NCBI GenBank assembly: GCA_023213315.1
Contig: JAKCPI010004357.1
Coordinates: forward strand, 17,211-81,210
DNA from: Euborellia annulipes
Lineage: Eukaryota; Arthropoda; Insecta; Dermaptera; Anisolabididae
Direction of reading: 5' to 3'
DNA: 64,000 nt
In this document: positions 21,765 to 33,909 of the stretch, piece by piece
Numbering within the stretch: position 1 is the first letter of the stretch
Layout: each line of letters begins with the position of its first letter
Notes under the pieces: generated by a model
Database searches by the model: none
Told to the model about the DNA's origin: nothing
The model's input: the letters and a program-made list of their open reading frames with translations, nothing else
Position numbers and translations under genes: made by a program

Positions 21765-22760
21765 TTATGTTCCGCTCGTACATCTTAAAAAAAGACTTCT
21801 TTTTTTTACGTTCTCGTATAGTATATATAGAGAAAGTATTGTAATCGTCAAAAAATTCGACTTCGAGATTTTGATGTTTCTCCACGTTTTAGACCTCCCT
21901 GAGTCAAAAAAAAAAACCATTTTCGGCATTATGTCTGAGTGTGTGAACACGATTGCTTAAAAACGCAAGCAGCCAGATCGATGAAATTTCGTATATACTC
22001 CTTGCATTAAAATTGTAGATTTCTCTCAACTTTTGGAGTAAATACGTCACCTGGAAGTAGTACTTTACCTAATAAGTTTTTTCAAAAATATTGAAATTTT
22101 CAATTTTTTTTTGTCATATGATAAATTCCTCAATTTTAAAAAGGTTTTATTCTTTGACATTTTTTTGAAAACTGAATAGTTTTTGAAATAATCAATGAAG
22201 AAAAAGACATTTTTTGTTAATTTTGAAAAAAAAAAAACTAAAATCATACAGGTTAGGTATGGTTTTATATAATTAGATATTACTTCATGTACCCGAAAAA
22301 AAGATATAAGGGTGTGCCGCCGGGAGTCGAACCACGGATCCACAATGACAAAAAAAATTTAAAATTTCAAAATTTTTGAAAAAACTTATTAGGTAAAGTA
22401 CTACTGCCAGCAAGGTCAGATACAAGACCCCCTCTTGTAAAGGGGGTAATTACTCCCCCCATTAATATAAAATTTTAAAAATTAATATTAAAAATTTGAT
22501 TTATATAAATATATTCTGGTAAACAAATACAGAATGAACCTTTATATTACCGAAAATAAGAAAAAATTGTGTGCTGTGCGACCAGTCACACCAGACTACC
22601 CGAGAAACTCCTCTGGATCCGCCACTGACTTTAGGTGACGTATTTACTCCAAAAGTTGATAGAAATCTACAATTTTAGTGCAAGGAGTATATACCTAATT
22701 TCATCGATCTGGCTGCTTGCATTTTTAAGCAATCGTGTTCACACACACACCCACACACAG
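21765..22760. repeat. Inverted pair of family B repeats with a nested insertion
   Basis: The left arm (about 21820-22110, with GAACACGATTGCTTAAAAAC, GCAAGCAGCCAGATCGATGA and AAGTAGTACTTTACCTAATA) is repeated inverted at about 22345-22415 and 22630-22745. The right arm is split by a roughly 230-bp insertion (about 22401-22630) of the GGATCCGCCACTG element family. A B-box-like GGTTCGACTCCCGGC is on the minus strand near 22320. The listed frames in this region are chance. Confidence 0.7.
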
Positions 22761-22859
22761 ACATCACAAAAGAATATACGAGAAAGTTTTGGGGCATCCC
22801 CGATTTATTTTAAATATCCAAACATTTGGATTTATTTATTAATCAAGGCATACAAGTGA

Positions 22860-23270
22860 CATCAGCCATAACTATAAATTTCTTCTTTTCATCTCTCATT
22901 CACGTGTTTTTAATTATCGCCATTTATTTTTACAATTTAGATTCTGATAATAGATAGGGAGATGAAGAGATGATGATGAAGATGATGACTCAGTCTCCGG
23001 ATGCAGATGAATGAATGACTCCAATGACCCTCTCTTCCTCTCCTTCTAACGTTCTTTTTTTTTATCTAACTGTTCAAATTAGTCTAAAATCAAGAGAGAG
23101 GAAATTCCCTGGAGATGTCTGGCTTCCCGTGATTCCTGCACTTTGATTTAATTTGATATCGATCATCTGATCTGAAAAATCAATTGTCATTTATGCGTAT
23201 TATTGATTTTATCTTTTCATAATATTCATGAGTAATATTTCTTTCGCATTAATTAAATTTATCACCCCAC
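22860..23270. other. AT-rich spacer
   Basis: A short GATGA-rich stretch near 22970-22990; otherwise nothing recognised. Confidence 0.5.
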
Positions 23271-23274
23271 AGGG

Positions 23275-23450
23275 GTGGCTGACCTTTAAAGTGTGAAGGG
23301 CAATAAGGGACAATAGTAGAGTTCTACTCTCTTGTGCTAAGGGATAGGGGTTCGCATCCCTTCTAATTGAATTGGCTACCAATCAATTGAATTAATTATA
23401 AATGGCCTCCGATGACTAAAAAGTCCTTAAGGGCAACAAAGAAATTCTTT
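23275..23450 (+). repeat. Possible tRNA-derived SINE fragment
   Basis: GGGGTTCGCATCCC at about 23348-23361 resembles a B box, preceded by an AGTAGAGTTCTACTCTC segment. The downstream part (TTGAATTGGCTACCAATCAA, GGCCTCCGATGAC) has relatives near 11600 and 32330. A box not clear. Confidence 0.4.
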
Positions 23451-23509
23451 GCCTTTTGCAATTAGCTTTTAATTAGGACTTCTAAATTTAGCAAGACTTA
23501 AATTTTTAC

Positions 23510-23574
23510 TTTCCTGTATATGAAATAGAGAAAGTATTGTAATCGTCAAAAAAATTCAACCTCGATATTTTAAT

Positions 23575-23608
<34 letters not shown>

Positions 23609-23720
23609 TTCTCAACGTTTTGGACCTTGAGTAAAAAAAACATCTTTGAAATTTTGTCTGTGTGTGTGTGAACACGATTACTTAAAAACGCATCAATCAG
23701 ATCTAGTTAACTTTCCAGTT
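23510..23720 (+). repeat. Family B repeat fragment interrupted by a poly(G) run
   Basis: AGAGAAAGTATTGTAATCGTC and the TGTGTGTGAACACGATTAC segment match 21820-21960. They are separated by the 31-G homopolymer at 23577-23607. Confidence 0.65.
23577..23607 (+). repeat. 31-base uninterrupted G run
   Basis: Counted directly from the sequence. Such a run could fold as a G-quadruplex if real; its exact length is doubtful because homopolymers are poorly resolved by sequencing. Confidence 0.85.
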
Positions 23721-24309
23721 ACTTTCTCATATCTATATGTTAATATAAGAAAAAGAATCAGACTCTTCATTCTTATTCAAACAAGTCCTTTGATCACTTC
23801 ATTCACTCCAGATTTCGACGCCATTTTTCTGTGGCTTATGACTATCTTTACTTCTCAAATCATCACTAGCTGACCAAGTAGAGAACTTGCACTTAATATG
23901 TGCAGCCAATTATTGTAAAATCAAGGAACTTCTTTGTGTGGTATTAAAGAGGGATTTTTAAAGATTACAATGGTATGAATATCTCAAAAATGACAAAATG
24001 GTGGCTTATGACTATCTTCCACTTAGCCCTTCATATAGTGAGAAATTGTGATCCTGTCAAAAATTCGATGTCGAGATTTTAATTTTGAATTTAGAAGACG
24101 TAAGAATGAATTTTACAATAACTTCCAATATATCATGATGATGATATAGATTTTAATTTTTGATTGGCGGTCCAAAAAAGTGGGTCTGGCAAAATACTAA
24201 GAAATTTTTTTTTTAATTGTAATAATTATGATTTTTCTGAGACATTTGTTTTGATCAATAGGCCTAATAAGCGGTGAACTTGATAGGAATTATCTTAGCT
24301 TCGGTATTC

Positions 24310-24445
24310 AAAAGTTGCGTTCTGTGCTGTAATCACACCAGATTTTTTTTTCTTGAATTATTAAATTATAGTAAAATATTGTGTGACAAGCACAGAACAC
24401 AGAAAATTGTGTGCTGTGCGACCAGTCACACCATATTTTTTATAT
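24310..24445. repeat. Two adjacent AATCTGGTGTGAC hairpin copies
   Basis: A right half (GTTCTGTGCTGTAATCACAC, 24318-24350) is followed by a near complete hairpin with TTGTGTGACAAGCACAGAAC paired to GTGCTGTGCGACCAGTCACA (24375-24445). Confidence 0.7.
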
Positions 24446-25188
24446 ATACAATATATTAATTCACCATTTCTTTTTATTGATTTATTTATTAATTTTGAAA
24501 TTTTACAAATTTCACATTTTTCTGCTCCAATTGGTAAACTAATTATCTTTAATTGAAATAGCTTTTTATTCTACCTCGCTCTTTCTCTCGCTTATTAATC
24601 CGTGTTTCTATTGTCAATCTTTCTTTGCAGCAAAACGGAATCAAGTTAACAAACTCTAAATAAATTGGAAAATTTATGATTATTTGATTTTGGCTGCTTT
24701 TACCCTCCCTTAGTTGATGAATCACGAATTTTTAAAATATCTATTAGAGGTAAATTAATCATCATCCCTGATATCTAGGAAAACTTTATTGCATTCACGT
24801 GAATAAAAAAAAGAAAAAAATTGCCGACCTTGGGTAACAATAGCCGCCAATGAGATCATTAGAGTCAGATTGAGAGAGAGGATCATGCGCTCGCTGACTC
24901 AACTTCAGTGTATGTGCTGGTGATAAGGACTCAACAGGAGAAAGAGATAAGCTTAATAATAATGTCAAGCCTTCTTTTCAAGATTTGGACATTTTACGAA
25001 GGGAAAATTACAAAAAATATCAAACAAAAAAAGTCAAAAAATTCCTAATATTTCGAAACCACTTCTGAAGTGTGCTTCGAAATATTAGGAATAAAACTCA
25101 TTTGGAAATATAAAAAACTTTGTTTTGTTTTCCCTTCCTACACCCTTGCCGAAAAATCAGCGTGGTAGAGGAGTTCAGTTTATAATGG
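24446..25188. other. AT-rich spacer
   Basis: A small inverted repeat, CCTAATATTTCGAA / TTCGAAATATTAGG, lies at about 25046-25091 with CTTCTGAAGTG in its centre. No gene recognised. Confidence 0.5.
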
Positions 25189-25196
25189 TCTGGCAT

Positions 25197-25466
25197 CAGT
25201 GGCGTAGCGATGGGAGGGGGGCAAGGGGGTCATCATGCCCCGGGCGCTACTCACAAAGGGGCGCCAAATGGTCCGCAAAACAAAAAATTTCTGGATAATT
25301 TTTATTATATTAATTGATTTCTGGAAAATATATTTGAAATTTAGTGCCAGTGTAATATAATAATTTTGTATATTTTACATATAATATTATATGGTTTTTG
25401 AATGGGGGGGGGGGGCGCTAAAAAGGTATTGTACCCCGGGCGCAAGTTAAGCTCGCTACGCCACTG
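25197..25466. mobile_element. CAGTGGCGTAGCGA hAT MITE
   Basis: Terminal CAGTGGCGTAGCGA and CTCGCTACGCCACTG inverted repeats. Flanks TCTGGCAT and CTCGGCAT match at 5 of 8 positions, consistent with an aged 8-bp duplication. Inside are GCCCCGGGCGCTACTC and GTACCCCGGGCGC blocks. Relatives lie at 27846 (decayed) and 51828 (opposite orientation, perfect duplication). Confidence 0.82.
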
Positions 25467-25589
25467 CTCGGCATCACTCATTAAGCTTCAATCATTTCTA
25501 ATAATCTGTATCGTCAAAGTCTAAGGTGCCGAAAAGACTTTAAAAAATTTGGTATCAAGATAAATTTAGTTTCCCATAGCACCTTAGCG

Positions 25590-26275
25590 TTTTAAATGTT
25601 GACTGCTTGAAATAAACTATGGTTATTTTTCAAAATTTTAATCTCATATTTGAATATTTTATACACAATAGAGAATCCTAAATAAATACAAAATTTCATA
25701 GGAATTAGAAATTTTTTTTTTTAATGTGTAAAAGTTCAAAGTTCCTTTTGAATCAATATTAACATACATAATCCCCATATGGGGATTTAACATTGGCTCT
25801 ATGGAACGAAGAGACGGAAAGTGAATTTGAAAAATCTGAACTTCTACATTAGTAAAGTGTACTTCAATCAATTTTCACGAAAATTTCAGTGATATACTTT
25901 TTAAAGAGCATCTAAAAAAAAATAATTGATTTTTGAATTTTAAACAATTTTAGTGGAGCTAATATTGAGAAAATCGAAAAAAACTCAAAAAGTACATCAG
26001 TAAAGTAATAGTACTTTTTGGCCGATTTTGTTTAAAAGCTTATTTTGAGTGTCTGGGAGGGTACCTTACTTAAATATAAAATTTCAACTGGTAGCTCAAT
26101 TACTTCATGCTAAAAATCGTTACACACAGACCAATTTGCGGGACCCACTTTTTTGGACTCAGGGGACCTCAAAACATGTATATCCATCAAAATCTCGACA
26201 TCGAATTTTTGACATGATCGCAATAGGCTTACATTCTCTATAAACTTATTTCATATGTAGCGTAAGAGAAAGTAA
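25590..26275 (-). repeat. Long copy of repeat family A, reverse orientation
   Basis: It includes the variant end (TTGACTGCTTGAAATAAACT), CCCCATATGGGGATT, the AGTACATCAGTAAAGTA block and the TCTCGACATCGAATTTTTGA end, finishing in AGCGTAAGAGAAAGTAAA. The small frames 25659-25871 and 26049-26243 are inside it and are not genes. Confidence 0.75.
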
Positions 26276-26975
26276 AAAGTGCATTCCAATGTTGATAGTT
26301 GAAATTGTTGTCGCTTGTTTGAATCACTTGTTAACGATAAAGGAATATTTATAAACTACAAAGCGAAGTTTCGGTTTTTAATTATTTAATAATCATCTTC
26401 ATTATTTGGAATCAGTAAAATTTTATAAATGGTTTCTAGGACTTCTATTAATGATAGTCAAATAATTTTGTGTCGCCTAATACAAGCGAGATCTTTACCT
26501 CTGCTCAACAATCCAGGGTCTTGTTTTTATACTTTTTTCTTTAAACACTGTTCTTTAGTTAGGTAGAATGAGGTGAATGTTCTTAAAAAAAAAATGCGCC
26601 TGAGATTGGTTATTTATAAAATCATTTGTTATAAAAAAAAAAATACTAACCTTTGGCACATCGGAAGTGAAAATGGAATTTAAGCTTTGATAAAAAAAAA
26701 AATAAAATAAAATATGAACTTTAGCCAAAAAATATTCAATAAACGATCATGTGCATTGAGGAATGAATGCATATGATCGATGTATTGGCAAATGCAACTT
26801 AACAAGTGAACAAATTTTTTATTGACCTGAGATTATTTAATTTTTTTCAATAATACGACCCTTTATATTACCGAAACGTACTTGTCTTATTTAGGGTTGA
26901 GAAAAAGTGCATTGTTAAAACTCACCCTTATCTCTATGGAGAGATCATACACATAAATATTATTTTTTTAATTTT
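26276..26975. other. AT-rich spacer with A-runs
   Basis: Several A8-A10 runs near 26588-26705. No gene or terminal-repeat element recognised. Confidence 0.5.
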
Positions 26976-26979
26976 AGTA

Positions 26980-27195
26980 TTTTCGGCACTTAGGCCATAT
27001 AGAATTTAACGATACTCAAATTATTTAAATACGATATATGTGGAAAGTCCCAGCCACATTTATTTATATCATTTGGTATCTAAATGATTTAAATAAATAT
27101 TCAATGTACTGCCTGGAATCCGAACCCGCGCCCCTTGGATTTAAGATTATCATTATTGACATTGGTCAACACCTCTAACCTCTCACGGGGGGTTT
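26980..27195 (-). repeat. tRNA-derived SINE, reverse orientation, diverged
   Basis: The minus strand has a GCGCGGGTTCGGATTCC B box near 27116-27132 and the family's 3' part TGGCCTAAGTGCCGAAAA at its end, as in the intact SINE at 59958. The A-box side is degraded. Confidence 0.7.
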
Positions 27196-27539
27196 GATGA
27201 ATTTTTGAACTTTTTCTTAAACCTGGACTCCACTGCTAGGGATGAGTTGGAGGTTCACTTGACAAAAATAGATCAGGCCCCAACATTCAGCGAAAAGGAA
27301 ATCAAGTCTATTTTTTAATAGCCGAATTTCTAAAACATTTCAAGTTTTTAGAAGTTCAAATAAAAAGTAAAATTTTGTTGACTTATTTAACAACATTATA
27401 AAATTTTTTGTCTGTCCGTTGTATTTAGTATTTACATTCCTTAGTATCACATAATCCGGTTTCGTTTAGTCCGGTCTGGACTTAAAATAAAATTAAATAA
27501 TTAATTTTATCAATATTATTACTTTCTCTTATCCTATAT

Positions 27540-27676
27540 GGACCCTGTTACGCATTAGTGTGTCAAGCGCCAGCTACCGAGTTTTGAGAAAATTAATTAG
27601 CATTTGAAACAATATTCCGTGCTTAACTCAATTTTTAAGTTTTTGGCGCTTGACACACTAATGCATAACAGGGACT
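27540..27676. mobile_element. 137-bp MITE with about 31-bp terminal inverted repeats
   Basis: GACCCTGTTACGCATTAGTG followed by TGTCAAGCGCCA at the left pairs with TGGCGCTTGACA followed by CACTAATGCATAACAGGGAC at the right, with one or two mismatches. Flanked by TATA-rich sequence. No coding capacity. Confidence 0.85.
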
Positions 27677-27845
27677 GTATATGAAATATATTATTTATAT
27701 TCTTGTTTTGTTCAATTCTTAAGTGTCGAGAGTAAAGTTTTTCTCTTTTCTTTAATAGGCCCCTATATTATTTTAGATTTTCTTGAAAAATAGGAAAGAT
27801 TTTGTTTGAAACCAATTTGTTTGTTCTTCGAATAGGCTAGGAGTC

Positions 27846-28072
27846 CAGTGGCGTAGCGAGGGGGGGGGGTATCATGCCCCGGGGGCTACTCACAAAAGGA
27901 GGCCAAAACAAAAAATTGATGGATAATTTTGTCTTAAATTTAAAGCCTAGCTTAAGCCTATGACTATTTATTTTACTTTTATTAATTTGAGAGCATATTT
28001 TACATATGGCTTTCGAATGGGGGAGGGGCGCTAAAAAGGTATTGTGCTCCGGGCGCGAATTAAGCTCGCTAT
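27846..28072. mobile_element. Decayed CAGTGGCGTAGCGA hAT MITE
   Basis: The left end CAGTGGCGTAGCGAGG is intact; the right end stops at AAGCTCGCTAT without the final CGCCACTG. Internal ATCATGCCCCGGG and GTGCTCCGGGCGCG blocks match 25197-25466. Confidence 0.75.
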
Positions 28073-28914
28073 CTCTTTTCTAAATTATGTTATCCAATAT
28101 AATTTAGAAAAACTTAGAATCTCTAATTCCAAGTACAAGAGGCGAGTTTTCTACCACTGTGCTCCGGCTCAGAGGCAAATGTATAATAATTATTTGATAA
28201 CAAGTGTGAATCGAAATTAGAAAATTGAATATTTTATTCTTTTTTTTTTTCAATTTCGTAACTTCAGTAAAAAAATTGAAAACAATTTTTTCTAAAGTCT
28301 TTGAAAAATAATCACGCCAGAGCGCTTTTGTTTTTTAGTTGTGACGCAAATTATCACCAACAAAAGATTATACATTTTTTTTTTTTTTTTTAAATAAATA
28401 AATTCTCTAAAAAAAAAAAATTTTGTCGTGTGCAAGTCTCTATGTTTTTTTTTCTTCTTAAATATGAAATTTAATTAAAGCAATCCAATTTTAAAACAAT
28501 ATCGTCAACACGGACGTCAGACATTTCGTTTATTTTGCACTTTTTAAATATAAATCTTATTGTGAAATATATTTTATTAATAAATAATAATAATAATGAC
28601 ATTGATATGAGAGATTTGCCCACTTCGGGCCTGAATGACGTCACGACTGGAGGGAGGGGGTCATTAAATTCGAGGAGAGAGAGGGAGGGGGGACTTCATG
28701 TGACCCAACATCGGGGAGGTCAAATTAATTCGTTAGTTTCAATTTAACCACCCCCCACTCATTTCTTATTTTGCACCATGTGAATCCAATTTAGCAAATT
28801 TCCTACTTGTTTTCTCTCTCTCTCTAAATGACGAAATTTAATTTTAATATTATTATTAATTACACACATACCATGCTAGATATAACTTAGGACCCGCGAA
28901 TTGTTTTTTGTGTG
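28073..28914. other. Intergenic sequence
   Basis: Near 28137-28190 the minus strand carries an A-box-like CACAGTGGTAGAAAACTC (SINE-like relic). Near 28620-28760 is a GC-richer stretch with GAGAGAGGGAGGGG. No supported gene. Confidence 0.4.
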
Positions 28915-29425
28915 TCTCTCTGTAAGCATGAAGGAAATGAGCTACGAGGTTGAAATTTTATATTTAACTTAGGTACCCTCCCGGACAGTAAAAATAAGCT
29001 TTTGAATAAAATCGGCCAAAAATTACTAGTACTTTACTGAAGTGCTTTTTCAGTTTTTTTCGATTTTCTCAAAATTGGCTCTAACGATTTTGTTTAAAAT
29101 TCATAAATCAACTATTTTTTAGATGCTCTTTAAAAAGTATATCAGTAAAATTTTTCGTGAAAAATGTATGAAGTACACTTTACTGATGTATTTCAGATTT
29201 TTCTAATTTATCTTCCTTCCATAGAGCCAATGTTAAATCCCTATGGGGATTTGGATGTTAATTTCGATTCAAAAAGGGAGACTTTTTATACATCAAAAAA
29301 AAAAATTCCAATTATGAAATTTTGTATTTATTTAGGATTCTCTATTGTGTATAAAATATCCAAATGAGATTAAAATTTTGTAAAATAGCCAGTTTATTTC
29401 AAGCAGTCAACATTTAAAATACACA
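28915..29425 (+). repeat. Long copy of repeat family A, plus orientation
   Basis: It contains TGAGCTACGAGGTTGAAATT, TACTAGTACTTTACTGAAGT, CCAATGTTAAATCCCTATGG and the AAGCAGTCAACATTTAAAA end. The frame 29164-29367 is part of it. Confidence 0.75.
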
Positions 29426-29519
29426 GAGCATATGGACATTTTGAATCAATTGACTTTTTTACTTTATTTTACTTATAAAGTGGTTAAGTAAAGTGCTTGG
29501 GAAACTAAATATATTCCAC

Positions 29520-29562
29520 ACAAAAAAATCTAATGTGCGTTAAGTCACACCATATTTTTTCA
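29520..29562. repeat. Shortened AATCTGGTGTGAC-type hairpin
   Basis: ACACAAAAAAATCTAATGTG and GTTAAGTCACACCATATTTT are the outer arms with most of the middle deleted. Confidence 0.5.
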
Positions 29563-30248
29563 AATATATTACACCTTAAGAAACTTTCCGAATTATTCTT
29601 GATAAATATTTTGAAATAGTAAAAATAACATTTACCTAATTTATTTGGAAAATTTACTAAAAAAATATCAATTGTTTTCTATTATCTCAGTCAATGTTTG
29701 TGTGTCGAGGAGAGAGAGGTTTCGGCTTCCGGATAGGAAATCGACTATTCTAACGTAATTTGATATAGCCGCTTCCGATAAAAAAGCGTTATACCAATTA
29801 ATTTTTGCTTTTAGTTCGACTAACATTTTTAATTAAATATTAATTTTTACTTAACAAACAAAATTTATTCACCTATGAGTTTTTTTTTTTTTTATAATGG
29901 GAAATTTTTTTTTATTTTTATCCTTCCATTTGATTGTATTTTTTCCTCTTTGTTGGGGGGAACTTCCTTGAATTGAGAGAGAGAGAGATGGTTGATGAAT
30001 AACCATCGAATTAATAGAACTAGAGATTCATTCGATGAACATGATTATTTATTTAAACCTAAAATGACAATGAATAGGGAAAAAAATCCCTTCCTCACCG
30101 TTTGTTTCTGAATTTCCGTCACATTTAAAAAAGAGAAATGTTTAAGAAAACTTTTCTTGAACGTCCCCCATTAGTCATCGGTTTTTATATATATATATAT
30201 ATACCCTACAATACGTTAAAACCTCTAAAGAACCTGAAAGCGCAAATT
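29563..30248. other. AT-rich spacer
   Basis: Includes an (AT)n run at 30187-30203. No gene recognised. Confidence 0.5.
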
Positions 30249-30649
30249 AAGGTGCGCGTCTCGGGGTGCTAATTTTGGGAGATTCCAGCGGCCACAATTT
30301 TGAAGCTATCGACCTCAAATTTTTTTTTAATTAAAGCTATTTAAAATATCTACAACTTGTAAAAGCCCTTTTTTTGATTTTCGAAAAAATAAATTTTTTT
30401 TGTTAGGTTAATCGCATTAAATAAAAGATATTTTTCAAAAATCCGCTCTATATCTCATAGATAATTAAATTAGTAATCATTGTGTTAAAAAATAATTAAT
30501 TTTTTACCCTTAATTAATTAGCTGGAATCATACAAATGAAATGGAATAAATCCCTTGTATTCCTATGGGAAAAACTAACGCCATCTCTTGCCGCCTCGAG
30601 TAACTCGGTAGTCAATCGTCTTCTAACGGCTTTTCGAGACGCGCACCTT
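30249..30649. mobile_element. 401-bp element with AAGGTGCGCGTCTCG terminal inverted repeats
   Basis: AAGGTGCGCGTCTCG at 30249 is repeated inverted, without mismatch, as CGAGACGCGCACCTT ending 30649. The interior has no transposase. A diverged copy in opposite orientation is at 20373-20790. No clear target duplication. Confidence 0.85.
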
Positions 30650-30689
30650 GAAAAATTAAAGATGTAAAATTTATCTTTTTCTTTGTTCG

Positions 30690-30760
30690 TTGAAACGCCC
30701 CCGGGGATTTGAACCCAGGATCTCCAGCCTTTCCGGATGTTTTGGCCCACAATAAATAAA
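30690..30760 (-). repeat. tRNA-like B-box fragment
   Basis: The minus strand reads GATCCTGGGTTCAAATCCCC, a good B box, followed by GGGGGCGTTTC. No complete cloverleaf can be drawn with confidence. Confidence 0.45.
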
Positions 30761-32015
30761 ATATACAAATTTATTAAATATATTTATGACTAGTCAAGTC
30801 CAAATCGATCCTTTCATTGAATAATATCTTAATCAAATATATTTAGAGACCTGAAAAATATTTATATTTTAATAATGAGAAGAACAAGGCAGCCGAAGCT
30901 AAAAGAGAAAAAATTTCTTTTTTTATTTATTTATTGAAAAAATGATTCTTCCGGCCTTCATGTTATGTTTAGTCATCATAGACATGTCCTGAGAAGGCGA
31001 AGAATCACCAAACGTGACGTTGTTCAAAAAAAGTAAATTATCATTTATACAATCAGCCACTAATTCGTCTAAAAATGAATTTAAAAAAAAAATCGAAAAA
31101 AAAGTAAAGTACTAGTAAGTTCTCTTTGGTTAAGGGGAGGAGGGGGAGAAGGGGGGCGGAAAAAATGTTGGATATATTTAAGATTCGGAAAATATATTAA
31201 GAAAAAATAAGGAAATAAGGAAGGGGAGGGGGGGGGGGGGAGTTAAGTAACAGATTAAAATCTTATTTTTGCGTGCTAAAATTAAATATCAAATTCCATC
31301 TCTTTATTGTCAGGCCAAGGAGCTCCGATAAAGATATTTATTTGCCCCTATTGTTCCAGTCTCTCTTGTTTTGGGCACTATCTTATCTCGGCTGCTTTCT
31401 TCTAAATATAAAACCTAACGACCAGTCACTTTTAGCGTAAAATGATTACAATCACATTAAATAATAATAACTAGTCAATGAGTTAATAGGAAAACCTTAT
31501 CATAATCAATTTTAAATTTATTTTGTCGCTATTTTCTCGTGAAATTAGATTACGAATTGAGGAGGAGCTCTTATCTTAGAATGAGAAAGAGACAGAGAAC
31601 TTACATCATCGTAATTGCATATTAAATAAGTTGGAATAAAAAAAAAAAAAAAAATATGAAGGTTAAGTTTGAAGAATTGCAAAATTTGTTATTACAAACA
31701 AAATCCGAAAAATAAATTTTATTTTTTATAAATAAAACAAAAGATAATATTAAAATAAAAAAATTATTTGATGACCAGAACGGATTCAAATTAGCATTAA
31801 AAAAAGAACTTTTGATATTTGTTTCTGTCCAAAGGGGGAACGAGAGGCCCGGGCACAGTAGGGAGAGGTGCTCTCTTAAAAAGGGGCACTTTACTATTTC
31901 GCGTAAAAAATAAAATTATAACTCCAGTGAGTTATGTAAATTTATAATTTTTTTTTAATTGAAACTTCCTGAATTTTTTTTCCTAATTAATACTTTAAGT
32001 TGATCTTCGTAAAAA
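30761..32015. other. AT-rich spacer with G-runs
   Basis: Purine-rich stretches at 31130-31165 and 31220-31245 (AGGGGGAGAAGGGGGG and a G11 run). No gene recognised. Confidence 0.45.
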
Positions 32016-32023
32016 TAAAATCC

Positions 32024-32285
32024 CATGGGCGTAGCCAGACATCTTGTTAAGGGGGGGGGGGGGCAACCCTTCATTAGGGCGAGAGAGGGGGTTTGCAATT
32101 AATATATACATAGATTATTAATTATTTATTTAAATAAAAAAAAATCATTGTGTGGTTTTATGAAACCACGAAGATTGGGGCGTTAAAAAAAAAATTCCCA
32201 AAGGGAAAAATATTTTTGTTTGTTTGTTTTTTAATTTTTAGGACAAGCCAGGGGGGCTTTGGCCCTCCGCCTGACTACGCCCATG
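32024..32285. mobile_element. hAT MITE with perfect 8-bp target duplication (CATGGGCGTAGCC family)
   Basis: Starts CATGGGCGTAGCCAGAC and ends TGACTACGCCCATG. Flanked by TAAAATCC at 32016-32023 and 32286-32293. Second member of the family at 16305. Confidence 0.9.
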
Positions 32286-32497
32286 TAAAATCCCATTACT
32301 AAAAAATGTATTTTAATTGAATTGATTACCAAATAGAGACAGGCCCTAAATGGTGGTCTAAATGTCACCTCAGATGTCGAACAAAATAAATAAATAAAAA
32401 AAACTCTGACTTACGTTGGCATTATTTTTTTTGCTAAATTTACATTAATTATTATTTACTAAAATTTTACAAATTAAATAATAATAGTCATCTAGTG

Positions 32498-32760
32498 CAG
32501 TGGTTTACAAACTTTTTATTACCACGCCTCCCTTAAAAATATTTAATCGTACGACGCCCCCCCCCTATTTTATAAAATAATATAAACACGAAGTGAAAAT
32601 TAAATACAAATTATTATATTATTTTTTAATTTAATTTATTTATTAAATTTTAGCAATCATTTAGAAAATTGCTCGTTGTGGCTATATTCGCGCCTCCCCT
32701 TAGACTAGTCCGCGCCCTCCCCCCTTAGACTAGTCCGCGCCTTCTTCCCTTCCTCCCCCA
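32498..32760. mobile_element. CAGTGGTTTCCAAACT-type hAT MITE, right end lost
   Basis: Left end CAGTGGTTTACAAACTTTTT; interior ACGCCTCCCTTAAAAATATT matches the MITE at 17928 inverted. Near the right end CCTTAGACTAGTCCGCGCC is duplicated in tandem (about 32698-32741). Confidence 0.7.
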
Positions 32761-33909
32761 TCCCATCAATTCTCAGGCCCAGCGACGGGTCGGCATGCTA
32801 TTTCCCACGGACTCATCTGTTTTTAATATACCCTCCCCGAAATAACTGCAAAGAAAAAAAAAACATTTCCGTAATTTTATAAAATTAACGCCCTTGATAT
32901 TTATTTATTTATTCACTCACTAATTTTCATTTCTCTATCTCAATATCCAAGTCGCCTATGACTGACGTCAATCTTCTGAATTTTATCACAACAACAACAT
33001 TGTTTTTTTTTTTGTTTGTGATGGATGTCTTTTTTTATTAGTAAATAATACTTATATGTCAAAAAAAATTTATTTTTTTTTTAATTTATTGGTCTTGAAC
33101 AAGAAGCAGGTAAATTAATAATTGGAAAAAAAAATTATTTGTTTTCTAAATTCTCTTCTACTGCACCGTGCGATAATTTTTTCGGTCAGGTGATCTCTCT
33201 ATTAATAATTTTTTTGATGAAAGTAAAGGCCTATATATTTATTAACACCCAACATCAACAACTTAATTAAAAATATAACTCTTCTCTTCGACGTCTTTTT
33301 TATTTATTAATTTATTAATTAAAAATAATCATAATAAATTATATTATAATTAATTTTTTTAAAAACAATTATTATTCTCGTTGGCTGTGAAAAAGGGCGT
33401 TGTTGACGGTGCAAGTGGGGATTCACTCCCCGCCCGCAGCTTGTGCTCCAAAATTATTGGGTGATTCCCCCTCAAGTTCTAGCAGCCCCGAAGCAAACTA
33501 ATATCTATAAAGTTAAATGCGCTTTGCCCCCTCGGGGTTCAATTACACTATCTAACATAAAATGAGTCATTATTAAATAAACTGCTAGGCTAGACAAGAA
33601 ATTTTAAGCCTGAAGATCAAATTGATTTTGTGACTCTTTTATAACATAAAATATTTGTAGATTCTACTATTATCAGCCAGGACATCCTTCATTCTATTGA
33701 TTTCAGAATAAATATTATTATCAATAGATAAAATTGAAATTAAAAGAAATTTTATCTAAAAGAAGATGACAGGATCTAATATTTTTGACAGAATTTAATA
33801 TTTATTTTGAATCAAAAAAGCGATGTCCAATTATTTTTTCAATTGAAATCATAAATATAAAAACACTAGACAAACAATTTCACATCTTTGTTAAGTTTTC
33901 AACAATAAA
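32761..33909. other. AT-rich spacer
   Basis: A GC-richer island near 33390-33540 shows no coding frame. No gene recognised. Confidence 0.45.

Noticed and set aside
22313..22345. Possible tRNA gene (GGTTCGACTCCCGGC on the minus strand)
   Set aside because: The TpsiC-like part is good but no acceptor, D or anticodon arms could be placed upstream; likely a SINE relic.
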